From the NCBI GenBank assembly GCA_034336665.1, contig CM067570.1:25315002-25379001 (forward strand): 64,000 nt of DNA, written 5' to 3'. The notes under the pieces were generated by a model. The model was not told where the DNA came from and did no database searches. It saw only the letters and a list, made by a program, of their open reading frames with translations. Each line of letters starts with the position of its first letter. Positions within the stretch are counted from its first letter, which is position 1. The DNA is from Luscinia megarhynchos (lineage: Eukaryota; Chordata; Aves; Passeriformes; Turdidae). The position numbers were made by a program, and so were the translations under genes. Positions 41,549-52,600 of this stretch are shown here, one piece after another.

Positions 41549-44500
41549 TTATTCTGCTTCATATGGATGCATTTCATTTATTTCCTTTAGTCCAACAAGC
41601 TTCTCCTAAATGGAAGAAAAAGCACTTTTAATACCATCCATTCTTTTAATCTGCTTTAATATCTAGCACAAACTCAAAATTCTTACACATTACTAGTATG
41701 ACTGAAGATCACAAAATCTGATCAAAGCTGGAATGTAGAGTCTGGGACCAGTCTTTTTAAATATTTCAATAGTACAAATAAATTATTTTTGTCTCACAAA
41801 GTGACAAGTTCATGATGAAAATAGTGCTCAGTGATTTAGAATTTTCTGAAAAATCCCTAATTCTAGTAAGGTCTGGTCCTCATTCATGCAGGTTCACAGC
41901 CATAAAAATTCCAAAAGATATGTCTTCTAGCATAGAAATACTCTGAATACCACATAAGCAAAATCAACATAGAATATAGAAACATTAAATGAAAGGCAAT
42001 ATTTCTGTTTTGCACAAAGCCTGCAGGACTTTGGAATGCAAATTCTACACGTGACCTTATTTTATCATCTCCTTTTTGGGCAGAAGAACAGCTGTCTGCT
42101 CATTTCAATACACAAATACTACCTTACACTTATAAATACCTAGTCTTTACCATTCCTAGGTGCACGTGTGTACATCCAACACTTACAGGTCTCAGTTTCC
42201 AAAGCTGTATTGCAACATGCCCATAGGTGGCAGAATGGGCACACGTGAGACTCAAGAAACCCTCACCTGAACCAGCTCGTGCGACAACCGTTCCAGAACT
42301 TTTTTGGTTGTTTCACTAATTTCTAATTCTGTCACGAGTTCCCAGTTACCATTCTGGAACCTCACTGGCATAGAGCAGATAATTCCTTCAGGAATGCAAA
42401 ACTGACCTGAAGAAGAGGGGAAAAAATGAAAAAACATTATTTCTCACCAGTATCAACATAAAGTCCTATAGATTTGCAAAAATCTCCAACTGTAAGATCT
42501 CATTATAAATGGAGACTACCTTTTTCAATCTACAGTTCAAAAAAGAATGTCCCTTTTACTGTAGCTTCATACTTCAGTTAGATGTGCATGAATCATAGCA
42601 TCAGATGGGTTTGGGCTGCAAAGGACCCTTAAAGGTCTCTAGTTCAAGCTTCCTGGCATGAGCAGGGACATCTTCAAATGTAACTGAATGTACCTTGAAT
42701 GTTTCCAGGGTAGAGGCATCTCCCACCTCTCTGAGCAGCCTGTTACAGCGTTTTACCACATTCACTGTAAAAAAACTTAATCATATCTAATCCAAATTGA
42801 CCCTCCTTCACTTTAAATCCATTACCCCTTGTCCTATTGCAACAGGTCCTGCTAAAACGTTTTTCCTCATCTTTCTTACAAGACCTTTTAAGCACTAGAA
42901 GGTGCTACAAGGTCTCTCCAGAGCCTTTTCTTCCCCATGCTAAACAACCTCAACTCTCTCAGCCTGTGTTTATAAGAGAGGCTTTCAACCCTGTGATCAT
43001 TTTGTGTGGCCCTCCTCTGGACCATCTCAAACAGGTTTCTTTCCTATGTTGTAATAACACAATTGCTGTATCAGTTGAACATCTTAAAGGGAAAATTATT
43101 TATTTCATAAGGGTTAAATGCTGTGAAATATTCCATTTATTGGTTTACATAACTACACAAGAGGAACACACTTTCATAGCCCAGGCTCTAGGAACTATAA
43201 AGAGTTATTGCATAAAACACAGACATCAGAAAAGCATTTAAACTAAAAAAATAAGAGATCATCTGCAAAAACTCAATATTAACCTAAGAAATACTTGTAA
43301 AAAGTAAGCATTATCGCAAGCTGTTAGATTTGGAAGTTCTTATGATGAAACAAACTCTTAGCCTCACATGATTTTTTTTACAAGCTTTTATTCTATGAAA
43401 AATATTGATTATAGATGGGAAAAGCTATTACATGCAGAGTAAAGCTACAAGAGAACATGTGAAACAAAACTAGCTTTACCTTCACTAAGTACTCCCAGAG
43501 AAATGATCTCCTCAGGGGAGCCATGGTACCAGTACCGCAGTACCGTGGCTACGGCATGAGCAGGTAACATTGCTGCACAACGCGACACCCGGGAACTCAG
43601 GGTACTCTGTGCAGACAGGATTTCTGAATGGATCCACTTGCTGCCAACAAAACATGGAGAAAAAAGGGATGGAAAACTAAGGTGACTGCAGGAAGAGTAG
43701 TTTCCTAGAGAAAAAAATAACTAAACCTGAGAAAGGAAATAGTCAAAACTTACTCAAACTTCACTAATGAAAGCAAGGCATTTTTACAGACAGAAAAAAA
43801 AATCTAACAAAAAGTAGCTTTAAAGGTAACAAGTCCTACTTTGCTATAGAAGTTAGGTAATTTACTCAAGTAATAACCTATGTTTCTATTGCAATTTATA
43901 TTTTATATGTAAGTCAATATTTGATATGTAATTTATATATTACTGTCTTATGTAAGAACCCAGCCATATACAAATTGGCCTGTGTGAGGCTGAGTACAAG
44001 TCTAGAACATAGAAATGTCTGCTCTCAGTAAATGCTAACTCTAGACCAGAGTGGGAGCTCCAGAAACCCAGGCCTGGGTGTAGGTCACATCTGCTGCCCT
44101 CTCACTGCACCCACTCTTTCTCTGCTACTGTTCTTTCCACAGGAAGCTATCCACTTGCCAGGTGTCCTTTTCACATATATTAACAAATCATCTGTTTTGG
44201 GAAACTGACATTAGTGTGCTCAGGCCTATTCCATGTAATTCAGGTACCTATATCTATTTAATACTAATTCAAAATTCCTTCATGCAAGCTAAGCATCTAA
44301 GTCACCACTTTGAATTCCACACTTCTTATAAACTGCTCATGACATAAGCGAAACCCACTCAAAATGTAGGAAAAATACAGTCTTAAAAAGAGTTGGCAGG
44401 AGAGTCAGAACTATGCACAGCACTAGGAACTACCCAGCTTCTTTTGCATATGGAATATCTCAACTTGTGTTTTCCTTTATGTACAGTGCCAATTAGTAAA

Positions 44501-47500
44501 GACAAATCTTGAAAACAAAAGCCTTTCTTGATGTTTTATTACATGATTCAGATAAACATGGATTAAAAGCAGTTGTTTAATTTTACTTGAAAGAAATAAA
44601 TGTGTACTGTACCTATCATAAATCATATTCAACAAAGGACGCTGAAAATTAGAAGGGCCCCGAATAGCACAGTCATATCCATAAAGTTTTGCATGTGACA
44701 AATCAATGTAGTTAGACCCAGTAATATTGCCCCAAACAATCACATCCTTTACTCCTGTAACAAAGGAAAGTGAAGAGACAATTTCAGAAAAATGGGCTTC
44801 AGAAATCCTTTCCAAAACGAATTGTTCAAATCTGTGCCTTGCCTTGCTAGCAAAAATTTTTTATCTGAAAAATGCAACCAAATTCTCCGTAACATATGAA
44901 ACCTCATCACAAGCTGAAAAAGGAGCTATAATTTATATCATGTCATTGTAAACAAGTCAAAATCTAGTAAATATTTAACTCTTAAAACAGTAACAAATAA
45001 TATTGCAAACATACATCCTGTAAAAACATATATATATAAACAATAAAAACAATAAAAAAAACTAAAACTACCTGCTTTGGTGCAAAAGGATTTTCTCAAA
45101 TAACCTGCTGATAGGCTATTCAGCCTATTAACTTGCTTTTCTATTTTATTAGGCTCCAAAATATCTAGAGTTGTCATCAATGACCAGTTCTAGCCAGGAA
45201 ACACTTACAGAATCCTGATGCCAAGCAGAATGTCAGAGCACACCTTTGCTATGTAGTGCAGAAATGTGCAAATATAACGAAGCTATAACAATTGACCTGA
45301 AAACAAATGTTAATTAACCTCAAAATAATACCACAATACAGTTCTAGTTTACTCTCATTATCTGCACAGCAGTATGTTGTCATGTCTATTCACAGCTCCA
45401 AAATAACAGTACACTACAGAGTGCAAATGCAGTGTTGAAGTCCTAGTTCCCAATCTCCAAAATAAGTGTCTTCCTTAGCATATTTCCAGCATGAAATACA
45501 CATCAGAGTGGTAGGGCTGCATCTCAGAGCAAGCAGAAGACACTCTGGCATTCTGAACAGCCAAGAAATTCAGTGGGTGCACTGCTGTGTATTTCTGTAC
45601 GCACATCAACTGTATTCTGGAATGAAATATGTACTCCCGAAGGTGAGCTGAATTCCCCAAATGCTGCATAAACATTCACCTGCTGTGTTTGTATTCAGCT
45701 TCCTGGCCAGCATGGCTCTAGCTGCACTTTCCCAGGTTGTCGCAACAGCAATGATATTTTCAGGCCTAATGGATGGGCCATATGTCCTTAACATTGTTGC
45801 CTTAAGGTTTACAAAGGTTTTTCCTGATGAAACGACTTTGACCTCACTCTTGGCATTCTTCTCAATCAAGGGAGCATACACTTGGCAGATCTCACTCACT
45901 TCTCTGATGTAGTTCTCAAGGGATTGGACTTCAAGGTTTAAGAGGACATCATCAAGAACAATGATAAGATCAGCATCAAGAAAAGCCTGATCTAATTCTG
46001 TGTGCTCTGAAATACTGCGGAGAAGAGGGAACGCCATGTCTTCAGCTTCCATTACAACACCACGGAGAATTTCCTTAAACTGGTCAGTGTCGAGCAAATG
46101 GATACTGATTTCTGTGGTCATCCCAAACACTTCTCCATTTGCCAACAGAGGAATCAGATGATAACAGATTGGAACTGATGCACTGGTAAGAGAGGATGCA
46201 GAAAAGTTACAGTTAACAATGAACTACTGCTTGTTTGGAAGTATTACATAAACACAAAGGTGTTTATTTTGTACTTGATTACATTTAAAGATACCATTAG
46301 CTTGGATCCTTTACTGCTCTTTTTGTCACTTTAACAGGTTAAGAATTAAAATAGTTGGGTCCTCCTTTCATTTGAACGTTTCTCCATCCTGTGCATTTCA
46401 GTCAATATCATCACTCAAAAATTTATGTCTTCATAGAACCACAATTTTTTAAGGTTTTCTCTTAGGACTGCTAGAAATACAGGGATTTCTAAAAGTAAAG
46501 CTGCAAGAGACTTTGACCTACTCTAATATTTTCAACAATATTTAATGCAAGATAATTGCACTATAAAATTTCTAGCTTATTTTGTAAATACTTGCTTTTC
46601 CCTAAACTGGTCTGAGTTCTAAATTATGCCTGTTCATACCCCTCATTTGAACTGGTATAAAACATAACAAAAAAACATAACCATAAATTATTTCTAAGTT
46701 ATATACTAATTGCTCATAGTGAGCGGTGCAGAACACAAGGCAAATCATCAAATTACAGGGATTGGTGCTTAACCTCAAATGGGTACACCTGTTATTTGTG
46801 ATAGGAAAAAGTGCATTCTTCTGATCAGAGTAAAAGTTCACAGACACTCTTCACACTCACCCAGTGATCCAGATCTGCATAGGCTTGATAAGACTTTTAA
46901 TCTCTTCATCCTCTTTTACAATTTCAAGATATGCCTGCAGGTTCTCCTCAGCAATGGCTAACATTTCCTCACTCAGCATCATTGAAGTGATGCCATAATA
47001 TTGCTAAGAACAAAAAGGATGATGAATGGCAGTCCAAACCCATCAAGTTAACACTTACAGTAATTTTATGTTACATTTTAAGGAGCAAAAAGTAACAGCA
47101 ATGTTGCAAAACATGGGCTTATAGTATTATTACCTGAGCATATTCCAGAAAATCATTAAGTCCTCCCAGAAGCTGACCCTTCCCTCCACGATCCAACAGT
47201 TCTCTCCAAATGATAGGACTGTGTCTGTGCTCCCATCCATTTGTTTCACAAATGTCACGAAGCCACTGCTGATGTAAACATCCCCACCAGATATTTTAAT
47301 AAGTTACATTTGATAACATTTAAATATTACAGCTACAAGGATTCTTACTATTTCCTCTCAAGATATAATTACAAGGTGCTTCAGAATTTGTGTACCAGTG
47401 GGTACAAAATGAGGGAATAACACAAAGCAAGATATGATGATACAGTGGCATAGCTCAGCTCAAGGTCCTGATTTCACTTAGTTGTCTTAGTGGTACAGAA

Positions 47501-48774
47501 GACAGCAACGTTGTGAAGCAGCGAGTAACTTGAGGATTCTTACTCAGCCACAGAAGGCAAGTAAGGTGAAGAGGTTGCTTGCTTTTCACCTAACTGTTCA
47601 AGTTATTTGGTGGAGTTGTCAAGCAAAATATACAAGAGAATAAATAGCATAGTACTGCCTATCTCATGGAGTAAGACTGCATTTTTTTCAGAGCCTTATA
47701 GGCATCATGTCTACAGCATAAGTACTCAGATAGGCTCATCCACACACTAAACAAATATGTGATATTTAACTTCATACTTCCACTGTAATTCAAAGCCCTT
47801 GAATGCCACAAAGGCTCTTGACAAGTAACAACTCTGAAGGTATAGGTAATCACAGTGAGCAAAAGATTTATAGCCATTTATACTTAAAAAAAGGAAAAAC
47901 AAACAAAAACAAACAAAAACAAACAAACAAACAAAAAAACCAAACCAGAAAAACTACCAAGCAAGCAAGCAAAACCACCTTGAACTTTTTCTTGACATAG
48001 TACAGCTTTTGGCTGGTCCACACTTTGTGTCCATCTTCTGTGGTGTAACTCAGAGATGTCAGTTGCTCAAAACATGGTAACGTTTCCTCTGACTGGCTCT
48101 CATAGCCAAAGCTGCTTCTGCAGCACCTCTATCCACACACCAAACCATTATTGGAAGAGAAGAACTGTACTACAGGTAAGCACATTTCTTGGTTTGTAGA
48201 GCACTGGGGCACCTACCAGCGACTTGACTTAACGTCCCTTACCTCCCACTTGTCAGGGTGCTGAGTAATCTTGTGAACCCTGAAGTCGGGCAAGTTAGTC
48301 TGGAGATAGTCTGCCAGGAGCTCAGCCTTGGCATAGTAAGGGCAGTTTGCCTTACCTGTGAAGATAACAACAGCAGCACAATTGGATGATTTTTTTATTC
48401 ACTGATAAGGGCTTAAAAGACCAAAGGCTGTTTAACGTGAGCCGGCTAAGGAAGGGTAATTTTGCAGGTGAACCAGACTCCATAGCCGGCGTCCAAGGGG
48501 CCGAGGAGGCCACTCCTGGTGGGGACAGCAGCAGAGAGGCTGACGCCTCCCGACGGGATGAGGGGGAACGCTGACCCGGGACCGGCCGGGGCTGCGCGGC
48601 GTGCAGAGAGGGGCGACTGCCGCAAGCACGGCCAGCTGCCCCGCCCGGCTCCTGGTACAAGGTGCCAGCGCTGGGGCTGTCCCCGCCGGGTCTCCCGGTA
48701 CAAGGTGCCGCTGCCGCCGGCGCTGCCCCGCCCGGTCCCCGGTCCCCCTCACCCGCTACCACGAACTTGGCCAT
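41549..48774 (-). CDS. MDH1B: MDH1B, malate dehydrogenase-like protein
   Basis: Divergent paralogue of cytosolic malate dehydrogenase, with a family-specific N-terminal domain before the MDH fold. Coding exons: 48753-48774, 48243-48355, 47134-47268, 46861-47003, 45680-46182, 44613-44754, 43480-43640, 42267-42406, 41549-41605. They sum to 1416 bases, all in phase, giving 471 residues. Start MAKFVVAG and exon 2 [14 protein letters not shown] match the mammalian protein closely; 48774 is the first in-frame ATG. The C-terminus ([18 protein letters not shown]) ends well before the human tail. The MDH His in WGNH is Ile here (WGNIT, about residue 316), so ordinary dehydrogenase activity is unlikely. 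It shares a CpG-island promoter with FASTKD2. Confidence 0.96.
42590..43080 (-). mobile_element. CR1 LINE fragment, reverse orientation
   Basis: The terminal repeat-like GAATCATAGCATCA near 42591 marks the CR1 3' end. It is followed on the plus strand by the reverse complement of the CR1 tail, ending around a GGCCCTCCTCTGGACC block near 43010. The copy is 5'-truncated and lies in the MDH1B intron between exons 7 and 8, in the same orientation as the gene. A plus-strand frame over it is spurious. Confidence 0.88.
44613..44754 (-). CDS. MDH1B: MDH1B exon 6: former active-site region
   Basis: Encodes [20 protein letters not shown]. In MDH1 the same place reads WGNHSS with the catalytic His. Splice sites TTTGTTACAG and GATAG|GTACAG; phase agrees with both neighbours. 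Confidence 0.93.
45680..46182 (-). CDS. MDH1B: MDH1B exon 5: nucleotide-binding half of the MDH fold
   Basis: Largest exon, 503 bases. It covers [20 protein letters not shown] to ARKLNTNTA, including the strand-loop segment [10 protein letters not shown]. The MDH1 segment LDHNRA (catalytic Asp and substrate Arg) is replaced by TTWESAARA. Acceptor CTCTCTTACCAG, donor CAG|GTGAAT. Confidence 0.93.
47885..47950. repeat. AAAC-type simple repeat
   Basis: Repeated CAAA and CAAAAA units, followed by an AAGC repeat. It lies in MDH1B intron 2. Confidence 0.85.
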
Positions 48775-49250
48775 GCGCACGCCGCCCTCCAACGGCCGCT
48801 TTGGCGTTGCTCAGCAACGCGCCGCGCGCCGCGGTAGTTTGTCCCTCGGCAGGCGCCGTCCGTGTCGCGCGGGCCGCCGGGAGCTCGCGGCGCTGCGGGC
48901 CCGGTGTGACTGCGGCTCCGCGTGCGAGGTAACACCGGCCGCCGGGAGCCCCGGCCCGGCCCTGCCCGGCCCTGCCCTGCCGGCGCCATCCCCGCCATTC
49001 CTCCCGCGTGCTCCGAGCCGCTGCGGAGCCGCCGAAAGACCTCTGTCCCCGTGTACTGTCCCGCCCTAGGCTGGGCAGCGCTCCCAGGGCCACCGGGAAG
49101 TGATCCCGGAACCCGACGGCTTCTCCGCGGGAGAGCGAGCCCCCGCGGGTGTGCTGTGGAGGCGCTTTCCCTGGGATGGCAGGCAGGCTGGGACCGGCTG
49201 GCGGGCGGGATCCCGTTACCCGCTGTTGAAGGTCTGCAGGGACCCTCCAG
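48430..49250. promoter_or_regulatory. CpG island, bidirectional MDH1B/FASTKD2 promoter
   Basis: Very GC- and CpG-rich block. The MDH1B start codon lies at 48774 on the minus strand. A strong donor GCGAG|GTAACA at 48928/48929 on the plus strand marks a likely non-coding first exon of FASTKD2. The two genes are therefore head to head with very little DNA between them. Long plus- and minus-strand frames here are GC-driven and not genes. Confidence 0.88.
48806..48818. promoter_or_regulatory. RFX X-box motif
   Basis: GTTGCTCAGCAAC fits the X-box consensus RYYNYY-N-RRNRAC at every position and is an inverted repeat. It lies 32-44 bases upstream of the MDH1B ATG inside the shared promoter. X-boxes bind RFX factors and are typical of ciliary and motile-cilium genes; MDH1B expression in ciliated and testis tissue would fit. 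Function is inferred. Confidence 0.75.
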
Positions 49251-49546
49251 AGCCCTGTCGGGGAGACCCGTATGCCTGGGGAAACGTCCTTTAGGAAAAG
49301 ACTCTGCTTCCCGGCAGAGCTCTCAGAGCAGCGAGGAGGAAGCAAGCGTTGATGTCCGGGCTGTCCTTCTACTGAGATATTTGACTGAAATATAGGAGAC
49401 CAAATTAGAGCCTCTCTGCAAATAATTTTTTGGGGATCTTTTTATCAGATCTTCTCCCTTCCTGTAAAAGTGCACAGATTTGACAGTTGAAACTGTGGGA
49501 ATTTAAAGTCTGGTAACTAATCCATAATTTTCAATTGTTTTTACAG

Positions 49547-49615
49547 ATGAGTGATCGTGTGCAGTTTCCCAGAACTGTTTCCACTGGTAGAATGTCATTG
49601 GATCCCTTAGTTTGA
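49547..49615 (+). other. FASTKD2: Upstream ORF in FASTKD2 5' UTR
   Basis: The coding exon begins right after TTTTTACAG at 49546, and its first bases are an ATG. That ATG opens a 22-codon frame ending TGA at 49613-49615, in a different frame from FASTKD2 and 38 bases before its start. If translated it would damp FASTKD2 initiation. Confidence 0.6.
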
Positions 49616-49653
49616 GTTGGCATTTCAAATCTATTCATGACACATTAGCAGAA

Positions 49654-52600
49654 ATGAATAATAAAATAACTTACTTGTTAAATACTGTTAGATGTATACA
49701 TAGGTACAGTTCTGTGCTCACTCCCAAATCTTCAGCCACAACAAGAAAACACATTTTATGGATTGGCAGATACAGGGATCCCTTAGGAAATGTGAACTTC
49801 GGGAAATTACTTTTAAATATTTTGCCTTCTCTGCATGGATCATCTCTTCGATCTCTATCTCAAAAGACAGATGTTTATAGCACAGGTGCAGAGGCTTTGG
49901 TGAGTGAGAAGGCTTCCCAGAGCTCCTTGGAAGTTGAAAAGTTGGATGATTCGGGGAGCTTCAAGCCGAAGCACGTAGGGGATCATAGTGACCCGTTCTT
50001 TACCAGTCTCCGGAAGTGCGCCTGTCCTTGCGATGCACTGGACTTGGCTTCGGAGGCGGCTGTTTCCATTAAGCACTACACAAACTCTTTAACCACGGCC
50101 TGGAAGCTTTTCAAAAACCTGTCGGAGGAGCAGCAGCGCTACGAGAAGCAGCTGATCTTCGAGCACCCGGCGTTCGTGAGGCTGTGCCAGCAGCTGCTGC
50201 GCGACGCGCGCAGGATGACGCGCGGGGACCTGGTGTTCAGCCTGCACGCCCTGGTCAACCTCGGCGTGCCGCAGAACACGCTCCTCGTCCAGACCTTGGT
50301 GAGAGTGTGCCAGGTGAGTATGAGCATCCTCAGTTTGGGCTGAATTACCTGTGGGTAATGCTGGGAAGCTGTGCAGCATCAGGGAGAGTTGGATTACATC
50401 CCTGGTTTAGTCTGGTCATGGAAGCAGTTGCCATAGTTCATTTGTGTGTGCTAGTTTCCCTAACTTTTGAAACCACTACCTGATTTCAGATTCAACAGAG
50501 AGGATGAGTCTCAAATATCATTACCCCTTTCAAATCAACTAAGTTTGACTGGTGTGAGACCTTGTTAGCTCTGCAGAATTAAAGCTTGTAAATTGACTTT
50601 TGATGGGGAAAAGAAAATGGCAGGTACAGATTAAGAGTGGTCAGTTTTTCTTTTCTGAAACTTTTACTGGTTTGAAGTAATCTGACATTGTCAAAACTTT
50701 TAACAGGAGAAGCTCAATCAACTTGATAACCGATGTATCTCAGTTTTGGCAACTACTTTAGCAGGGATGGAAAAAGACAAGAATGTGAGCGCTCTTCAAG
50801 CTGGATTACAGTGAGAAAAATATATCTTTCATGTGCTTTTCATATTTGAATGTTTTTTGGATTCATGTCTGTTAGAAATCATCAAGGGTATGTCTGCACA
50901 TAAAATACATTCTGTGGTTTTAGGATTTAAATGATCACATGAGATAAGAGCTGTGTTAGTGAATTTTGGCACTGTCTTTGCAGTTTCAAGGAGGAGGGCT
51001 TCCAGTGGTAAAGGGTGCTAGACTGGTCTGCAGGAGACTGTGTTCTGACTGCAGCTTCACCAGTGTCACTTTTTGTGATTTTGATCAAGTCCCTTCACAT
51101 ATGTATCCCTTTTTCTTCTGTATGCAGACAGGAGGTAATGAGACTATGTTACTTAGGGACTTGTCTGATTTTTCATGAGGAAAAACATTCATTAACAACC
51201 TGGAAATATTTTCTTACAATTCAGTAAGTGGAAATTCAGATGAAGACTAGTTGTGTCCAGCAAGCCCCTGTGTAGTGATTTATCAGAATAACTTCTTTGG
51301 CCTTTTTTTCTGGGCCCATGCAATTTATGTGTGTAAGCAATCTCTCACTCCCACGAGATTGATTTTACTGAAGCTATCACAGAACTTGCCATGGATTAGT
51401 ACTTTTGACCCTGTACCACATTCTGCTTTGAAAAAATGGATGTGATACCCAAAAAACAGGTTCTCCTGGAAGCGCACGTACACAGTTCTTGAAAGTTGGT
51501 GGAAAGCAGGAGTCCTGTCTACTGTTTTCTGTCCTGGTGTCTGGAGCTCTGGCCCATTTGTAGGGATGAATTTCAGACCAGTGCACTGCCTTAGAAAGTG
51601 ATACTTAATATTTTTGTAGGTATGTTTACCTGTTTAAGGGTGGTTCAGACATAACGATTACAATGCCACCCACTGAGTCAGAAAAGGATGTGCTAAGAGT
51701 GCACCGTCATCTTGTGTGCATGATCTCTGTGTTATCTCCTTCTGTTCAGCCCACAGCACTCTTTGGTTTTATTCCTCACTCACATCCAGTTGTTGCCTGT
51801 GTCTGTTCATGAGTTTCCTCTCTGTTTCAGAACTTGCCTGCACATCGATGATTTAAAAATAAAAATGTGCAATTTTCTTTTTCTGCAGAAGGATGTTAAT
51901 TGCTTGAGGCTTAAGAGCACTCATATTTGTACTGTCACATGTGCAGTCTGGTCAGGTCCCCCTGCTATTGAGTACCAGTATCAGTGACAACATTAATCTA
52001 TCAGGATTAAGAAAGCATTTATAATTGTTTCCATGTGTAAAGTATCTGTGCTGCAGCTATGTAATGCAGAGTTGTGTCAGCATTTCAAAAAAGGAAGATG
52101 GGAGAGGAGCAGGGAATTACAGCTTTAAGTTGGGGGGTACATTAGTGAAGAAGAATGAGGGTACTTACCCATTTCTGCTGAAATGAAGAGAGCTCTTGTG
52201 TGTGTGTTTCTCCATCAGGTTACTAGTGGAGCAGCGCATTTCAAGTATCAGAGACATCTTTATTCTGCAAAACCTGATGAAATGCCTGGGAAAAGTTGCT
52301 CCAGTTTTTCTGAAAAAGAAATTAGAGGTAAAGTTAGCTGGAAGCTCTCATTTTTACTCCCATTTTACTCATTTTTACAAAGCCTATGCTCCTGCATAAT
52401 TTATAAATTGTGTATGGTTCTTTGCAGGCACTGAATGAGAAAATGTAATAGAAAGGTAACTATTTGCTATATGCATCGTAGTCCAGGTATATCTGTAGGA
52501 AGAACTTATGTTTGGAGGCTGGTAACAAAAGGAATTGAGGCAGTAAAACAGCAGTACCCTCACCTCTTTGGGTTGGCCTATGGTGTTTCAAAGAAGTGTT

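Noticed and set aside
42837..43241. 134-codon plus-strand frame
   Set aside because: Antisense to a CR1 fragment and running out of it; no splice logic.
48352..49395. Several long frames on both strands in the CpG island (up to about 198 codons)
   Set aside because: GC-rich DNA has few stop codons. These frames lack homology and overlap the MDH1B first exon and the shared promoter.
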